The notes: generated from the letters alone by a model not told the origin. A DNA stretch of 64,000 nucleotides from Pyrenochaeta sp. MPI-SDFR-AT-0127 (GCA_020747015.1 JAGTJM010000013.1:558001-622000); one strand, 5' to 3'. Positions 47,355 to 59,905 are shown, numbered from the stretch's first letter. Made by a program: numbers and translations.

Positions 47355-48915
47355 CGACACTAATCAGCCTCCCTCATGGTCTTCATGATCTGTGTGAAGG
47401 ATTCTTTTCTTGGGTACATGTTGTATCAAAGACGATAGAGTCATTGTTGATTGAACACATTCCGCCCATTAGGTTTGGTTTCGGGTGTGGGTATTTCTGA
47501 ACCTGCTCGGATGACCAGCTACGGAGAAACCTGCCCAAAAAGGATTCAGGTGGCATACTTTGGTCTCCCAAGTATAGAGAAAATCTTCGCAAAGTAGTAG
47601 ATGCATCCATCCAAACAAAAAAATCAATAGACGTCCATATACAAAACTAAAATCATATTGCTTCTCTTTCTGATATGCGTGCTACTATAGCTGTACGAGA
47701 TAATCTTCTCGAGCACATAAACCTCTCATTCCTTTATCTTACGTTATCAAGGTGTTGTCACATACAAATTTCTGTCTAAAACTGCATTCTCTTCTTAGTC
47801 TCAGACATATGAACAATTACCAACAATCATTTCATTTGTGTATCACAACATGAAGTGACTCAATGTGAGAAAGTGCACAGTGCAGTACTTTTTTTGCTGT
47901 TGGGTCGGTAACTCGGGTGGTAACTCGGTCAATTCTAATAGCCTCTTGATAGATTATGGGGTCCGTTAAGTTATCAGTGTGTGTCGCATATTTGGCCTAA
48001 TGTCAGTGAAGACTTATTGGCGTGCCAAGCACTTTATATTGGCTTAGTAGAGCGATGTTGTCGTAAGCGACGAGCCGGACCAGCATCTTTCAAGGAACGA
48101 AGTTTAGTTTATCCTAACATAGATGCTCCATGCATGCTGGTTGATGATTCAGCTTGATTATTTATATCATTGTTGCACGAGTTGTCCAGCCGGGAGAGAT
48201 GTTTCCCTTTGCCAGTGGTTCGGTATACGGGTGATGTTTGCTCCCTTCAGTCCATAGGCTCCTTTTCTCACTCACGCCTGCACTGCTACATTATTCATAT
48301 CCGCAATCGGGCCTATAGTATAGATTCTGAGCGGTCAGATCTCTTGTATAGCCAGAGCTTAGAAGTCAACCAGGCTCGTCGGCTCTCGAGAGTGCTTGAG
48401 GAACACCGATGCTCACCGACATCCAGCTAGCTCATGCAGTGGAAAACAGGATGCGAACGTGCTCTTGATGAACAGCTCCGCTTAAGTTATCAAGTTCTAT
48501 TATTTCTGTTTAACATTCTGCCACCGAAAGTGAATCAAGAAGTTTCTGGCGCTCTCAAATCAATTTCGAGGCCGATTGGTTGACTCTACCAAATGTTATA
48601 TGTCATCTATATTGAACATGAACATTACTTGTCTCACAACCAGAGACATGAATATATTGAGCTCAATACAGGTGTAAGCCGAACATGCTACATATGCATA
48701 CACGAGTCTTCATAATCTCATATTTCTCCTCATCGTATGATCAACTTTCAGACCTAGCCGTTCGAGAGCACGCCGAAGATGGTTTAGTATCAGAAGACAA
48801 CAGTTCAGCAATGTCTATAAATCATGGGTTAATCCGCATTACAGAGCATCTTCAACACATCATCAATCTTACACTTAGACACAACCCAATTGTCTCCCAT
48901 TACCTTCACGCAATC
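47355..48915. other. AT-rich spacer, no gene seen
   Basis: This 1.56-kb region lies between two plus-strand genes. Open frames are short and domain-free. Confidence 0.4.
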
Positions 48916-49488
48916 ATGAAGTTCACCTTGGTCCTTGCAATTCTCTCTTCCAGCATTGGAGCTGTATCTGCTGCAGATATCTGCCGACCCACAGGTACTG
49001 ACTGTTTCGGTGGGGCAGTCTGCTGCCTTGGAATCCAGGAAGGTGTTTGCTGCAATCTCGGAGCAGCCTCGACACGAATCCGCATGGTTGTTCCAGCCAA
49101 CAGGTCAGTGCTTTTATGACTTGGTTTACATTTTCTTGTTTTTGACTGACTACTTCTACTCAGCCGCTCCCAGGGGTACACCGGCTCCGGCTGTACTGGA
49201 ACCGTCTCCACGAACCAGAATACAGCTGCCCGTACCGTCTGTTTCACTTATGGTTCTTCTCGCCTCTCTGGCAAGTGGCTGACCGGCCTGTCTTCTCGGG
49301 TTCGTCGCGATGCTGAGGTTGAGGAATGCGCAGAGCCAAATGCTGTTATTCAGGAGCGCGATGGAGTGATGATGCGTATTGATCTACGCGATGGAATGAC
49401 AGTTGAGGACGCACTGGTTTCCCGCGATGTTGAAGCTGTTGAGGCAGTTCCCTATGTCGGCGATTACGTGACAGTGAACGATGATTGA
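48916..49488 (+). CDS. small secreted cysteine-containing protein, possible effector
   Basis: Exons 48916-49103 and 49164-49488 (60-nt intron) give 170 residues. A signal peptide (about residues 1-20, ending SAAD) is followed by a Cys-rich stretch with CRPTGTDC, VCCLGI and VCCNLG, then further cysteines. A dibasic site, RVRRDAEVEE, lies about two thirds along. This fits cleavage by a Kex2-type protease and release of an acidic C-terminal peptide. The size and the signal resemble candidate effectors of plant-associated fungi. No family is recognised and the role is inference. Confidence 0.75.
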
Positions 49489-49876
49489 GCACGTACCCAG
49501 TCTAGTGCAACGTTCAACTCGGCAGTACTGTCGCCGAATTGGTCAATTGGCAGAGAGTCTACACTAGAGATGATAAGACAAGATTTTGTGGCCATCATCA
49601 TCAATCGTATAGGTCACTTGATTGTGTTACTTTAGTCCCAGGAGAATTAAAACCCTTTTGCCAAAGCATTGAATCAATCATGTTGTTCAGTATCTACTAC
49701 GCTACGTCGAAGGCTATAATCCCTTCCTTCATCCCTTAGTAATTCATGGTTTCCATTAGAAAGTAAGGCTTCCGTGCTTGCTGAACTCTTATTTTGGAAA
49801 GCATTTGCCCAAAGTCAAGACGTCGTTTCCAGAACTTCTTTCCCTCTATCAAAAGATCAAGCCTTCCTGCATTAAA
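49489..49876. other. convergent spacer at the left border of the peroxisomal cluster
   Basis: This 388-bp region lies between the convergent small secreted protein gene and the P450 gene. Nothing is supported. Confidence 0.35.
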
Positions 49877-51793
49877 TTACGCCCTTGATCGAAGTCTGAC
49901 ATAAAAGTCACTTTGCTTGACGAACCACGCGTTGTGAAGGGTCCATTCCTTCTCAGGATATGCCAACTCAATCTTGCCATACTAATTAGCAGTCATCAAA
50001 GGCAATAGTGTACCACACTTACATCAAAGGTGCGCAGGACGGCGGGTACCAATTTGTACATCTCCAGATAACTGATGTTTTTCCCAATACAGGTTCTTGC
50101 ACCCGCACCAAAAGCGAACATACTATTCTTCATTTCAGATTTCTTTGCTTCATTTGCTTCAATCCACCTCTCTGGCCTCCAGGCGTCAACATCTTCTCCC
50201 CATACTGTTTTTTCACGGTGCAGTACCCATGCACTGCATCCAACGTTGGTACCAGCAGGTAAGACAGTCTCACAAATTGGAATACCTAGAATTTGGAGTT
50301 GGGAGGTCAGTGGACAATCAGCATCCAGAGTGAAGAGGTAGATACGTACCACTAGACGGTGTGATTCTTTCAAGGGGCAGACCCGCAGCCGGATGAGTTC
50401 GTAATGACTCGTTGATGACCGCACTCAGATAAGGCAAATCCCTTACATGTTCCCATTGCACTATAGGATCCCCTTTCCTAAAATGACCGCGTGCCTCTGC
50501 TTCGTCAAACTCTGCTTGTAGTTTTGCAAGTTTATCAGGATTTCGGAGAAGATTGTAGAAGATAGATCTCAAGCTTATCGCTGTGGTATCCTGGGGTTTT
50601 ACGTAATTAGTTTGCATCTCATGCACAGTTCAAATGCAGGAATATACTGACAGAACCAGCGAACATATTGGCCACAGTCAATGCTAGCACCCGGTCCTCG
50701 TTGATGAAATTGGGATCCTTCTTCTGCGCTTCTTGAAACCGTGAAAGGAAGTCGCGACGTTGTGACTTGTCGGTCTCCGGAGATTGATTTTCTTTTCGAG
50801 CTTTACTTTCTTCTATGCGTCGTTTCGCAAATACCGCAACTGGAGTACTGGAGACCCAGCCACGCGCGCTGATCCATCTTCGAACAGGGTTTTTTATGAG
50901 GAGCTCATCAAGATATGGCATTTGCCCAACCTGCCATACTTAGCGATCATTGTATATTAGCAATGTTGTGATGACATACCACGGCTGAGTATCCTAGCAG
51001 CCACTCAAGGTTTGATATGATCGATTCCATGTCTTTCCCATGGTCTACGAAACCCAGTCGCTTTGAGTAGGTGAGCTCGCAGATGACGTCGAATGCGTAG
51101 TATTGGAGCCATTTGCCGAAGTCGACAACACCAGAAACATCGCTCTGGTCCCGGTCCGCAAATCTTCTCTTCAGTTGTCTCAAGAACTCCTTTGATGTAG
51201 AGTCTACCAATGGTTCAAACTGCATCAATGTAGTCATCGCGTATGCACTACTAACGGAGCGGCGGAGCTTTGCATGGAAAGTCTCATCGGTTGACGTGAA
51301 CAGAGTCTTTAGTCGGACACCTCTTGCAACTGTCTGCTGTACTAGATAAAAGTCGGACTAAACATACAAATCAGTAGGGTACGCTACACGAGGTCTAGTT
51401 TCCATGTTTGGCCTGCTAGTGCACGCCAAGAAACTCTTTTTGGCCAGTACTCCATCGTATGCATTCTAAAAGGAAAATGGAGGATACCTTCACGAAGCCA
51501 GCATTGAGGGCATAGATTTTTTTCGCAGCCTTGTTACTCGAACAGATAACAGTCCGGGGCCCTATCCTCACTAGCTCCCCATACTGCTCGTGCAGCGCAA
51601 TGTGCCATATCTCCGGTCGTCTGCCCCATACCACAAGGAGACGGTATAGGTCTGTGAATCCCGCAAAGAAAGGGCCGGGGATGTGATTTAGTCCAGTGCC
51701 GAACTTGTTGTAGAGAAGTTTGGCAACAAGGACCGTTGCGCAGAACGCGACGGCCGAGAAAGGTGAAAGTTCACTAATGATGCGTCCAATCAT
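49877..51793 (-). CDS. cytochrome P450, benzoate/pisatin-demethylase-like
   Basis: Six exons, 51793-51488, 51357-50980, 50930-50652, 50590-50350, 50285-50023 and 49981-49877, give 523 residues. One membrane anchor lies near residues 10-28, and a proline hinge GLNHIPGPFFAGF follows. The oxygen-binding helix has AGSDTT, made by joining two exons; helix K has NESLR; and the haem loop is FGAGARTCIG (Cys about 467). The overall pattern fits the group around pisatin demethylase and benzoate 4-hydroxylase-like fungal P450s, which often act on plant aromatics. It is divergent from the PRISE-like reductase and probably starts or tailors the cluster pathway at the ER. The last intron is only 41 nt. Confidence 0.88.
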
Positions 51794-52121
51794 TGTGCAG
51801 ACAAATTCATGGCTTGCAACTCCTCAATGAGGTGCAATCCTACAAATATACATCGACTTGAAATATCCTTCAGATGCGTGATCATTCGACTGCCGGTTCG
51901 TGTCCCACTGTGGCCTATCCGAGGAAAAGGAGGGGTCGCCCAATTCCGTTTCCGCACTTGGCGATTTCCGGTGCTCTCCGCAATTTCCGTGTAGTCACGC
52001 ATTGTGTTCCTTAGGTCAGCTCCATCTTTGTGCATTATATGGAACTTGTTGCGCAGCTTAATGAGTGAATCGTCCTGTGGCAATTTATTCTATCACTTCT
52101 CTGTATCGCAAATTTACAAAA
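51794..52121. promoter_or_regulatory. bidirectional promoter, P450 and PRISE-like reductase
   Basis: This 328-bp divergent spacer contains several TTCCG/CGGAA elements. They include AATTCCGTTTCCG at about 51942-51954 and CCGCAATTTCCG ending at 51989. They resemble the CGGAAWTTCCG element seen upstream of other genes of this cluster. Confidence 0.5.
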
Positions 52122-53554
52122 ATGGTTATGCACAAACGAGTAGCCCTGGTAACAGGTGCCAATGGAATCTCTGGCAATGCCCTGATCGAGCACCTCATTC
52201 GACAGCCAAGATCAGAATGGTGAGTGCATTAGTATCCGATGTCATACATGCTTATCAGACTAATTGTGGGGAAAAGGGATCGCATCATAATAACTTCCCG
52301 CACTCCACCGAAAGCATATTGGCAGGATGCACGTGTCGAGTTTATTCCACTCGATTTTATGCAGCCTGTGGAAAAGCTCATTCCCATTATGCAAGAAGAA
52401 TGTCAGAACGTGACGCATGCCTTCTTTACTAGCTATGTTCACGCAGACGACTTTACCCAATTGAGAGACACCAACGTTCCTCTTTTCCGAAACTTCCTGG
52501 ACTCTCTTGACTCCGTCGCGGGAGACTCCTTACAACGTGTTTGCTTGCAAACGGGTGGAAAGGTATGTCATGAATGATGTTTGACGTTCTTGACCATGAA
52601 GGAATCTAGTAACTTACATCAGTAGTACTACGGTTTCCATCTGGGACCTACCATCGAGAGTCCTATGACAGAGCAATGCCCTCGCGTTGATGACCCAGAG
52701 GGACACATTTTTTACTACCAACAGGAAGATTACCTGAAAGAATTATCAAGTAAGAGAGGCTGGGGCTGGAATGTCATTCGCCCAGGTGGAATTGTGGGCT
52801 TCACCCCAGGAAGTATGGCCAATCCCATTGTGTAATGCGTGTAAAAATACATTTGGCTAACAAATACAACTAGAAACTGGTATGTCGGAAGCTATAACGC
52901 TTGCTCTGTACTTTCTTGTGTGCAAAGAGCAAGGGGGAAAAGCCAGCTTCCCAGGCAATAAATTCTTTTTTACTTGCCCAGACGACAAGTCATATGCACC
53001 GAGTATTGCAGATCAGTCGGTATGGGCCGTAACAAATGACCACACCCGTAATGAGGCCTTCAATCATAGTAACGGGGACGTAATTACTTGGAAAACGCTA
53101 CTTTCCAAGCTCGGGGACTACTATGGCGTTGAGGTATGTTCCCTTCTCACTCTACAAAGCATGCAATTCGGTAAAACTCATTCATGTCTAGATGGACACA
53201 GAAGATACCCTCAAAGACACAAATCAAGTAGGCATCGAGCACGCAAAGGGCATTATCACATCGCAATCATGGAAGATCGAAGATTGGGCAAAAGACAAGA
53301 AACCAATTTGGGAAGCGCTATGCAAGAAACACGGTGGTAATCCAGAAGCCTTCGATTGGGGTACGTGGTGGTTCTTGGACTGGGCGGTCGGAAAGCCACA
53401 TCCAACAGTGATGAGTTCAAACAAGGCAAGAAAGATGGGCTGGGCGCGCTTTGATGACACATACGACACTTATTTCGAGTCAATCAAAGCGCTGGAGCAT
53501 GCTGGCGTGATTCCTTCTAGGAAACAGGTGTTGGGCAATCAGCCGAAGCTTTAG
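52122..53554 (+). CDS. PRISE-type SDR reductase (progesterone 5-beta-reductase/iridoid synthase-like)
   Basis: Exons 52122-52219, 52277-52562, 52626-52812, 52874-53133 and 53192-53554 join to 397 residues. The N-terminal Rossmann motif is VTGANGISG. Characteristic blocks of the PRISE family follow: VTHAFFTSY, LQTGGKYYGFHLG (with the family Tyr), and NVIRPGGIVGF. The C-terminal region is rich in Trp. These NADPH enzymes reduce activated C=C bonds of enones or enals. The protein ends in PKL, a weak PTS1-type peroxisomal tripeptide. It is divergent from the P450, so it probably shares its control. The substrate is unknown. Confidence 0.88.
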
Positions 53555-54138
53555 ACAGCGCGAGTGGTGTAAAAGAGACCGAGGCACTGGAAAATCTAGG
53601 TTGTCACAATTCGGACAGTAGATCTTTTTGGTCATTCTAAGATATACTATATGAACACAAGAAATAAATGTACGCGAGACGTATTGTATGACATTAAGAA
53701 AACTGCTTTGCCCAAATTGGTGTGTGATTGAGAATGATACCTGACTTTGAAGTATAGAATGGCAAATGAGAAATTCTGCGCTTCCTAGTGCAGGCCACCT
53801 TACTTGCTGTATCAGCCCAGTCTAATCAAACTTCCACTCATCATGTTCGGATCGAAAGAATTCATGCTCGGACTGAACAATATTTTTCGTCTACCGACTT
53901 TCAATTTTGAGATATTGATGTTGGGAGCTACAATATGCACATTTTGCCGAGGCAGTTATTTGACGAGAACCTAATCTCTGGTTCCATTGCGGGTGCACGT
54001 CCAAGTTCATGTCTGAATCGTGTCCGAAAATATACCGAAATTCCGTCCAGTTCCGTGTGCCACATCTAATCCAGCACAACTCATAATAGCAGCTTAGCCA
54101 TAGCAATTGAGATCGCGTTGCAACATTCTCATTCAACA
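53555..54138. promoter_or_regulatory. promoter of the acyl-CoA dehydrogenase with CGGAA-type motif
   Basis: This 584-bp spacer contains CCGAAATTCCG at 54035-54045, followed by a second TTCCG at 54051-54055. This is one base from the perfect inverted CGG element found upstream of the FAD monooxygenase. Confidence 0.5.
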
Positions 54139-55758
54139 ATGTCCGATTCTATCAGCCCGTGGGTCTTCGGCTCTACTGTTCCATATGCTGAACCACCATG
54201 GTCACGTGGCGTACCGTCTCCGCATATCAAAGAATCACATCGCCGCCTCCGCCAGGCGATGCGACAATGGGTAGAAAAGCACATTATACCCCATGTATAT
54301 GACTGGGAAGAGGCTGGAGGAGCGTCGCTTCCGAATAGTGTCTACGAAGAAGCCGCAAAAGCTGGTCTGCTACCAGCCATGGCATCAGGGGCCAAGGTGC
54401 CACGTGAATGGTGGGACAAATACACCCTTATTGGTGATGTTCCTCCAATGGAGTGGGATGGCTTTCATGATATGATTGTCCATGATGAGTTCCTACGAGC
54501 TGGAGGAATTGGCGTAATCAGGTAAGTTATTAACAAGGACATCATTACGACAGGATGCTAACACCATGATAGTAAGTAAACATTTCGATGGAAATTTCAA
54601 AGAAAGGCAAAAGGCCTGCCTTGCATCAAAACTTTCGCTAATCGCGTCTTCGCATTATTAGATGGCCTGTGTGGAGGGGTGGTACTTGGCACTCCTGCTA
54701 TCCAGAAGTTTGGATCTGCAGATTTGAAGGAGAGGTATGTCGTCACCTTTAGTAATTACCTGAATTGCAGACTGACTTCAAAAGGGTGGTCGGTGAGATT
54801 CTCGCGGGAAAGAAGAGGTTGGCTTTGGCTATAACCGAGCCGAACGCGGGATCCGATGTTCAAGGTCTTACCACCAAAGCTCAGCTTGCAAAGGATGGAA
54901 AGCACTTCATTGTCGATGGTCAGAAGAAGGTACGTATCTTGGGTATCCAGTAGAACAACGTTAACTTGTGTGACAGTGGATAACTGGAGGACTGTACGCC
55001 GACTACTTTCTCACCCTTGTAGTAGATGCAGATTACGGAGGGCAGACATTGCTAGTCATTCCCCGAACCGAGGGACTTGAGACGCGCCACATGAAGATGT
55101 CTGGATCTGGATCTGCCGGTACAGCCTTCGTTGACCTTGATGAGGTGAAAGTCCCAATAGAAAATGTGGTCGGTGAACGAGGCAAAGCATTCAAATATAT
55201 CATGTCGAATTTCAATCACGAGGTAGTACTGCCAGAATCTTTCTACGTTCTAGCAACGCGTAACTGACATTTTTCTAGCGTTTAATGATTGCATTTCATT
55301 CATTGAGGTCGGCGCGAGTGTGCCTTGAAGACTCAATGACCTATGCATTGACACGAGAAACGTTTGGAAAGAGACTTGTAGATCATCCTGTCGTACGCTA
55401 CAAATTCGCTCATATGAGTCGGGAAACGGAAGCGCTGCAAGCCTGGGTGGAGAGTTTGGTCTCACAGGCTGACATGCTCTCGTCAGAGGATGCTACTCTG
55501 CATCTCGCCGGCGCCACTGCACAATTGAAGGCACACTCGGGCATTGTACTAGAGCACGTTGTTCGGGAGGCAATTCAGATCATGGGTGGGACAGGCCTGA
55601 CCAGGGGCGGCCGTGGAGAGCGGGTAGAACGCATCTGGCGCGATGTAAAGGCAATCACTGTACCCGGCGGAAGTGAAGAGATTTTGCTAGACTTTGCCAC
55701 GCGAAGGGCATTAAAGATACACGAACTACTGACACCACCAAAGGGTAGCAGATTGTAG
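54139..55758 (+). CDS. acyl-CoA dehydrogenase-like flavoenzyme with PTS1
   Basis: The exons 54139-54521, about 54662-54734, 54785-54929, 54977-55222 and 55279-55758 encode roughly 440 residues. An N-terminal helical domain is followed by the FAD-binding strand block ALAITEPNAGSDVQG and then KKWITGG. The C-terminal helices contain IMGGTGLTRGGRGERVERIWRD, typical of acyl-CoA dehydrogenases. It ends in SRL, a standard PTS1, so it should act in peroxisomes on a CoA ester or related acyl chain. One caution: between 54521 and 54662 I found no GT-AG pair that keeps the frame, so this junction (or one base) is unresolved. All other junctions are clean. Confidence 0.82.
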
Positions 55759-56075
55759 TCACGTGGAAGGGAGGAACTGGTTGTACACTAGGACGATAGA
55801 AAACACGGAAATTCCGTTCTCGCTTATGCTTTCCGCCATAGTTGGGTGTCCGGCTTCCAAAGTGCTTCCGAATCATGTGACCGCGGATCGCTCCGTTCCC
55901 TATGCTGACGGAAGGATGGAATATATCGCCTGATATTGTGTAATGATTGGTTGTTAACATGCGGCTACTTCTTTATAACCCTTCTAATGCGACTGCACGG
56001 AAAATATGTTCCTCGACTGAAATATTTATCTTCTCCTAGTTTCTATCAATCCTCCTCTTACATATCCTAAAAGTC
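55759..56075. promoter_or_regulatory. promoter of FAD monooxygenase with perfect CGGAAATTCCG
   Basis: A perfect inverted repeat, CGGAAATTCCG, lies at 55806-55816, and a further CGGAAAAT at 55998. It fits the paired CGG half-sites bound by Zn2Cys6 regulators. The spacer is 317 bp. Confidence 0.55.
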
Positions 56076-57347
56076 ATGACGGGAGCAACTATTGACGTCG
56101 TTATCGTCGGAGCAGGCTTGTGCGGGCTTGCAACGGCAATTGCAATCAGGGATGCAGGCCATAACGTTACTGTACTGGAGCAAGCACCTGGATTTATCGA
56201 AATTGGGGCTGGCGTACAGGTCCCTCCGAACGCGGCTAAGGAGCTGATACGATGGGGCGTCAAAGATCAAATGGAAGCCATCTCCTCAAAGCCAAATAGG
56301 ATAAACTATCGTTCCTGGAAGACCGGAAAGCCAGAAGGGTTCACGGACATGACAACAATGCTTTCAAAGTACGGAGCGCCCTACTGGCAGGTCTACCGCC
56401 CAGATTACCACAACATACTCTACCAAAAGGCTCTTGAAAAAGGTGCAAAAGTCAGACAAGGGTGTACAGTAAAGGAGTTCCGCCCCCATAAATCAAGTGT
56501 GGTTCTCGAGAGCGGAGAAGTCGTCACTGGAGATTTGATTGTGGCCGCAGATGGAGTCAAGAGCTTAGCAAGGCAGACTTTACCTAAAGGCACCGAGCCA
56601 CATGAAACTGGGGATACCTGTTTCCGCGTCGTAATCCCAAGAGAGAAACTGACCGCTGATCCGGAGCTTGCACCGTTCGTCCATGTTCCTGGATTCGAGC
56701 AGATACTGGGTCCCGACCATCACATCATTGGTTACAACATGCAAAAGGAAGCTTTTTACAACCTACTCATGGTGATTCCAGATGATCGGACGATGAAGGA
56801 TTACAGAGCTCCCGCGAATGCATCAGAAGTACGACAAGCGTTTTCCGGGTGGGCGCCCATAGTCAGCAAACTGTTGTCCTTCCTACCCGATGATGTGGAG
56901 AAATGGCGACTTATCGACCTCAAACCTTTCACAGACTGGATCCACCCGTCTGGAAACATGATCGTCATTGGAGATGCCGCTCATGCTACTTTGCCGTACT
57001 TGGCCCAGGGTGCAGCGATGGCGATTGAGGATGCAGCGGCGCTAGGTGTCACTCTTTCAAAGTTGAAATCAAAGTCCAGCCTCCCCTCGCTGTTGAAGTT
57101 CTTCTATGAATCTCGCATCGACAGAGTTCATGCCATTCAGCGCGGTTCGTGGACAAATCGGTTTTTTATTCACATGGGCGAAGGACCTTCGCTGAGGATG
57201 AGGGAAGAAGTATTTGCAGCAGGAGACTATCCTGGTAGCCCGAATCCGATGGGCAACACTTTGTTCCAGCAATTTTTGTATGGGCATGATTCAACTGAAG
57301 CGACAAAAGCTAGATGGGAAGCACTACACCCTTCGTCTAAGCTCTAA
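56076..57347 (+). CDS. FAD-dependent monooxygenase, salicylate hydroxylase-like, with PTS1
   Basis: This intron-free gene encodes 423 residues. The dinucleotide-binding GxGxxG is VGAGLCGLATA near the N-terminus. The DG motif lies in VAADGVKSLAR, and the second FAD motif is GDAAHATLPYLAQG. This is the class A flavoprotein hydroxylase pattern of salicylate hydroxylase and 3-hydroxybenzoate hydroxylases. It ends in SKL, the strongest PTS1, so import into peroxisomes is expected. It lies between two other peroxisome-type enzymes on the same strand. The real substrate may be an aromatic acid or another ring. Confidence 0.92.
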   Translation: MTGATIDVVIVGAGLCGLATAIAIRDAGHNVTVLEQAPGFIEIGAGVQVPPNAAKELIRWGVKDQMEAISSKPNRINYRSWKTGKPEGFTDMTTMLSKYGAPYWQVYRPDYHNILYQKALEKGAKVRQGCTVKEFRPHKSSVVLESGEVVTGDLIVAADGVKSLARQTLPKGTEPHETGDTCFRVVIPREKLTADPELAPFVHVPGFEQILGPDHHIIGYNMQKEAFYNLLMVIPDDRTMKDYRAPANASEVRQAFSGWAPIVSKLLSFLPDDVEKWRLIDLKPFTDWIHPSGNMIVIGDAAHATLPYLAQGAAMAIEDAAALGVTLSKLKSKSSLPSLLKFFYESRIDRVHAIQRGSWTNRFFIHMGEGPSLRMREEVFAAGDYPGSPNPMGNTLFQQFLYGHDSTEATKARWEALHPSSKL

Positions 57348-57909
57348 CTTTACTTTCTGCAAGTAGATTAGATTCGTTGTTCATGCTGTGTAGCTAGTGC
57401 CTTTGGTATTTATAGGATGCATCTTGCTATCTTTTCACTTTCATAGTTTCATTAATGCGAATTGGCGAAATCGGCATTCTATATCCTTTGCGTAATGTTT
57501 CTGCATTGCATTGTGAGACGAAGCGTTTTTCGCAGAGTCCAATCAAATCACTTCCATGATATCGATGGGAATACGTTCTCGAACACGATTGATAATCTTC
57601 CGTGTAGAGAGGGCTCTGGAACAGACAGCAAGTAAAACATCCAATCGGCTCGCAAATTGATGTCCATTAGCGGTAGGTGTTTGCGCAAGAAGGTACCGAC
57701 GCACCTAGCCGGCGGTGCTCCGGGATTACAAATGATGGTGCGGGGACGATCTCGGAATGTCACTCGCCATTCCGCACGCACGCCCACTATGGTCGTCTTC
57801 GGAACGGCAGCTGTTAGTCGAGGTTGAAATATGTCTTATATGGTCTTGTAGGCACATAATAAGGGTAGATTTGGATAATAGCACAAATTCATAAAACCAA
57901 ATCACTGCC
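57348..57909. promoter_or_regulatory. promoter of aldehyde dehydrogenase with CGGAATG inverted repeat
   Basis: The spacer of 562 bp contains an inverted repeat, CGGAATG, 8 bp, CATTCCG, at 57753-57774. The half-sites match those in the other cluster promoters, but the spacing is larger. Confidence 0.45.
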
Positions 57910-59627
57910 ATGGCTTCTTCTAACCTGGAACTCCCCACGAAGCTGTTTATCAATAATCAAGTGTGTAATCCCGCGGAAGATGACGAAAATGGACTTTGCT
58001 AATGGTTCGGTCAACTAGTATGTTGATGCTTCAAGCCAAGAGAAGCTCATTCTGATCAATCCTCACGACGATTCCGAGATAACCTCTCAAGTCCACTCCG
58101 CCAACTCCGCCGACGTTGACAAAGCTGTCGCAGCAGCTCAACACGCCTACCGTAAAGGACCATGGGCAACCTACACCGGGGCCCAGCGGGCGGCCTGTAT
58201 GCTCAAGTTCGCCGATTTGGTTGAGCAGAACAGCGACCGACTCAAGGCCTTGGAATCACTCCCAACTGGGAAGCCAATCTCTGGGCTTGACTTCGACCTT
58301 GCACACATGGTTCAGGTTTACAGGTACTATGCCGGTCTTGCCGACAAGATCAAGGGAGACACATACCCAGAGGACAATGGAGTGTACAAAATAGTCAGGT
58401 ACGAACCTTTGGGAGTATGCTCAGGCATCGCCTCCTGGAACGCAACATTTCTGTTCGTAGGATGGAAAATTGCACCTGCTCTCGCAGCCGGGAATTGCTT
58501 CATCTTCAAGGCATCGGAAAAATCACCATTAGGTGCGTTAGCGCTGGGCCCACTGTTTGCAGAGGCAGGGTTTCCGCCAGGTGTAGTGCAATTCCTGTCA
58601 GGCGCAGGGGAGGCGGGTGCGGCTCTATCCGGACATATGGGCATTGCAAAGATCAGTTTCACAGGGTCGATAATAGCTGGAAGAAAGGTTCAAGAGACAG
58701 CGACGAGGAGCAACTTGAAGAAGGTTACACTAGAATTAGGGGGCAAATCACCAGCAATCGTGTTCGACGACGCGTCTTTGGAAGAAACAGCAGCTGCGTA
58801 AGTAAATATCCAATTTGGGTTTTCGAGATTGTATACAGTGACTAATTTTATAACAGAGTCGGCGGTGGATTTCTTGTAAATTCAGGTCAAATTTGTGCTG
58901 GTAAGTAGAAACGTCGCTCAAAGTTCTCTACACTAGAGGCATCAAGTATGTTAGGCATTTTCACTAACATCAATGCAGCTTCTTCTCGCGTTCTGGTCCA
59001 GGAGGGTATAGCCCCAAAACTCACAGAAGCCATCAAGCGCATCTTCGAATCGACGAAACTTGGCACGAATCCACTCGACGCATCTACCGGGTATGGCCCC
59101 GTTGTGGACAAAGCCCAATTCGACCGTATCATGTCGTATGTTGAACTAGGAAAACAGAGTGCAACTCTTCTTACTGGCGGGTCTCAGCGAGGCACCAAGG
59201 GTTGCTATATCGAGCCGACTGCATTCGTTAATCCAAGCAAAGACAGCAGAATCCTTCGCGAAGAAATTTTCGGCCCTGTACTGACGATACAGACCTTCCG
59301 TACGGAGGAGGAAGCAATCGCATTGGCGAACGAGACAGATTACGGACTTGCGGCTTCCGTGTATACGAATGATCTGACTCGTGCGCTACGGATGTCGAGT
59401 GCAATTGAGTCGGGCTGTGTTGCAATCAATTCGCCCTTATTACCCGAGCTCAACACGGCCTTTGGTGGGATCAAACAGAGTGGTCGAGGCAGAGAATTGG
59501 GCATTTATGGGCTCTACGAATACCTAGAACCCAAGAGTGTTCACATAAAGTAAGTCACGAGCCTTAACGTGAATGTTGTGACGAATGATTGACAACCCGC
59601 AGTTTGAATTTCGCCCCAAAACTATAG
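57910..59627 (+). CDS. aldehyde dehydrogenase
   Basis: Exons 57910-57960, 58019-58797, 58857-58900, 58979-59549 and 59603-59627 give 489 residues. The catalytic Glu block VTLELGGKSP and the catalytic Cys in NSGQICA are present, the latter on a 44-nt exon. The NAD-binding GS of FTGSIIAG and the late EIFGPVL are also present. The usual PWN of the cofactor loop reads SWN. The last exon, only 25 nt, adds the end APKL. Its final tripeptide PKL is a possible weak PTS1 and equals that of the PRISE-like enzyme. It should oxidise an aldehyde to an acid with NAD(P) within the same pathway. Confidence 0.92.
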
Positions 59628-59905
59628 CAAGATGCAGTAGGAATATCGGAAAAAGGCGAGACTTTCTCGAATTGGGTTGGTAGATAGGCTAGATACTGTA
59701 GCTCCTTCGTCCGAGTACTATTGTGCGGACAGAAGTTGCGGAAAGGCAGATTGGGTCCGTGGGCACGTGATTTCGTGGTTCCGCCTCCACGCTTTCTTGA
59801 GCCGCGGTTACTATGGCATTCAATACATCATCGCATGGCCTTCTTCTTATATCAATATCTTACAGAACACATTATTCCTAGCTTGCAACAGAACTCAAAT
59901 GAGCC
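59628..59905. promoter_or_regulatory. short promoter of the alpha/beta hydrolase
   Basis: The 278-bp spacer has direct CGG elements, TGCGGACAGAAGTTGCGGAAA at 59724-59744, and CGGAAAAAG at 59647. They resemble half-sites of the cluster motif. Confidence 0.35.
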
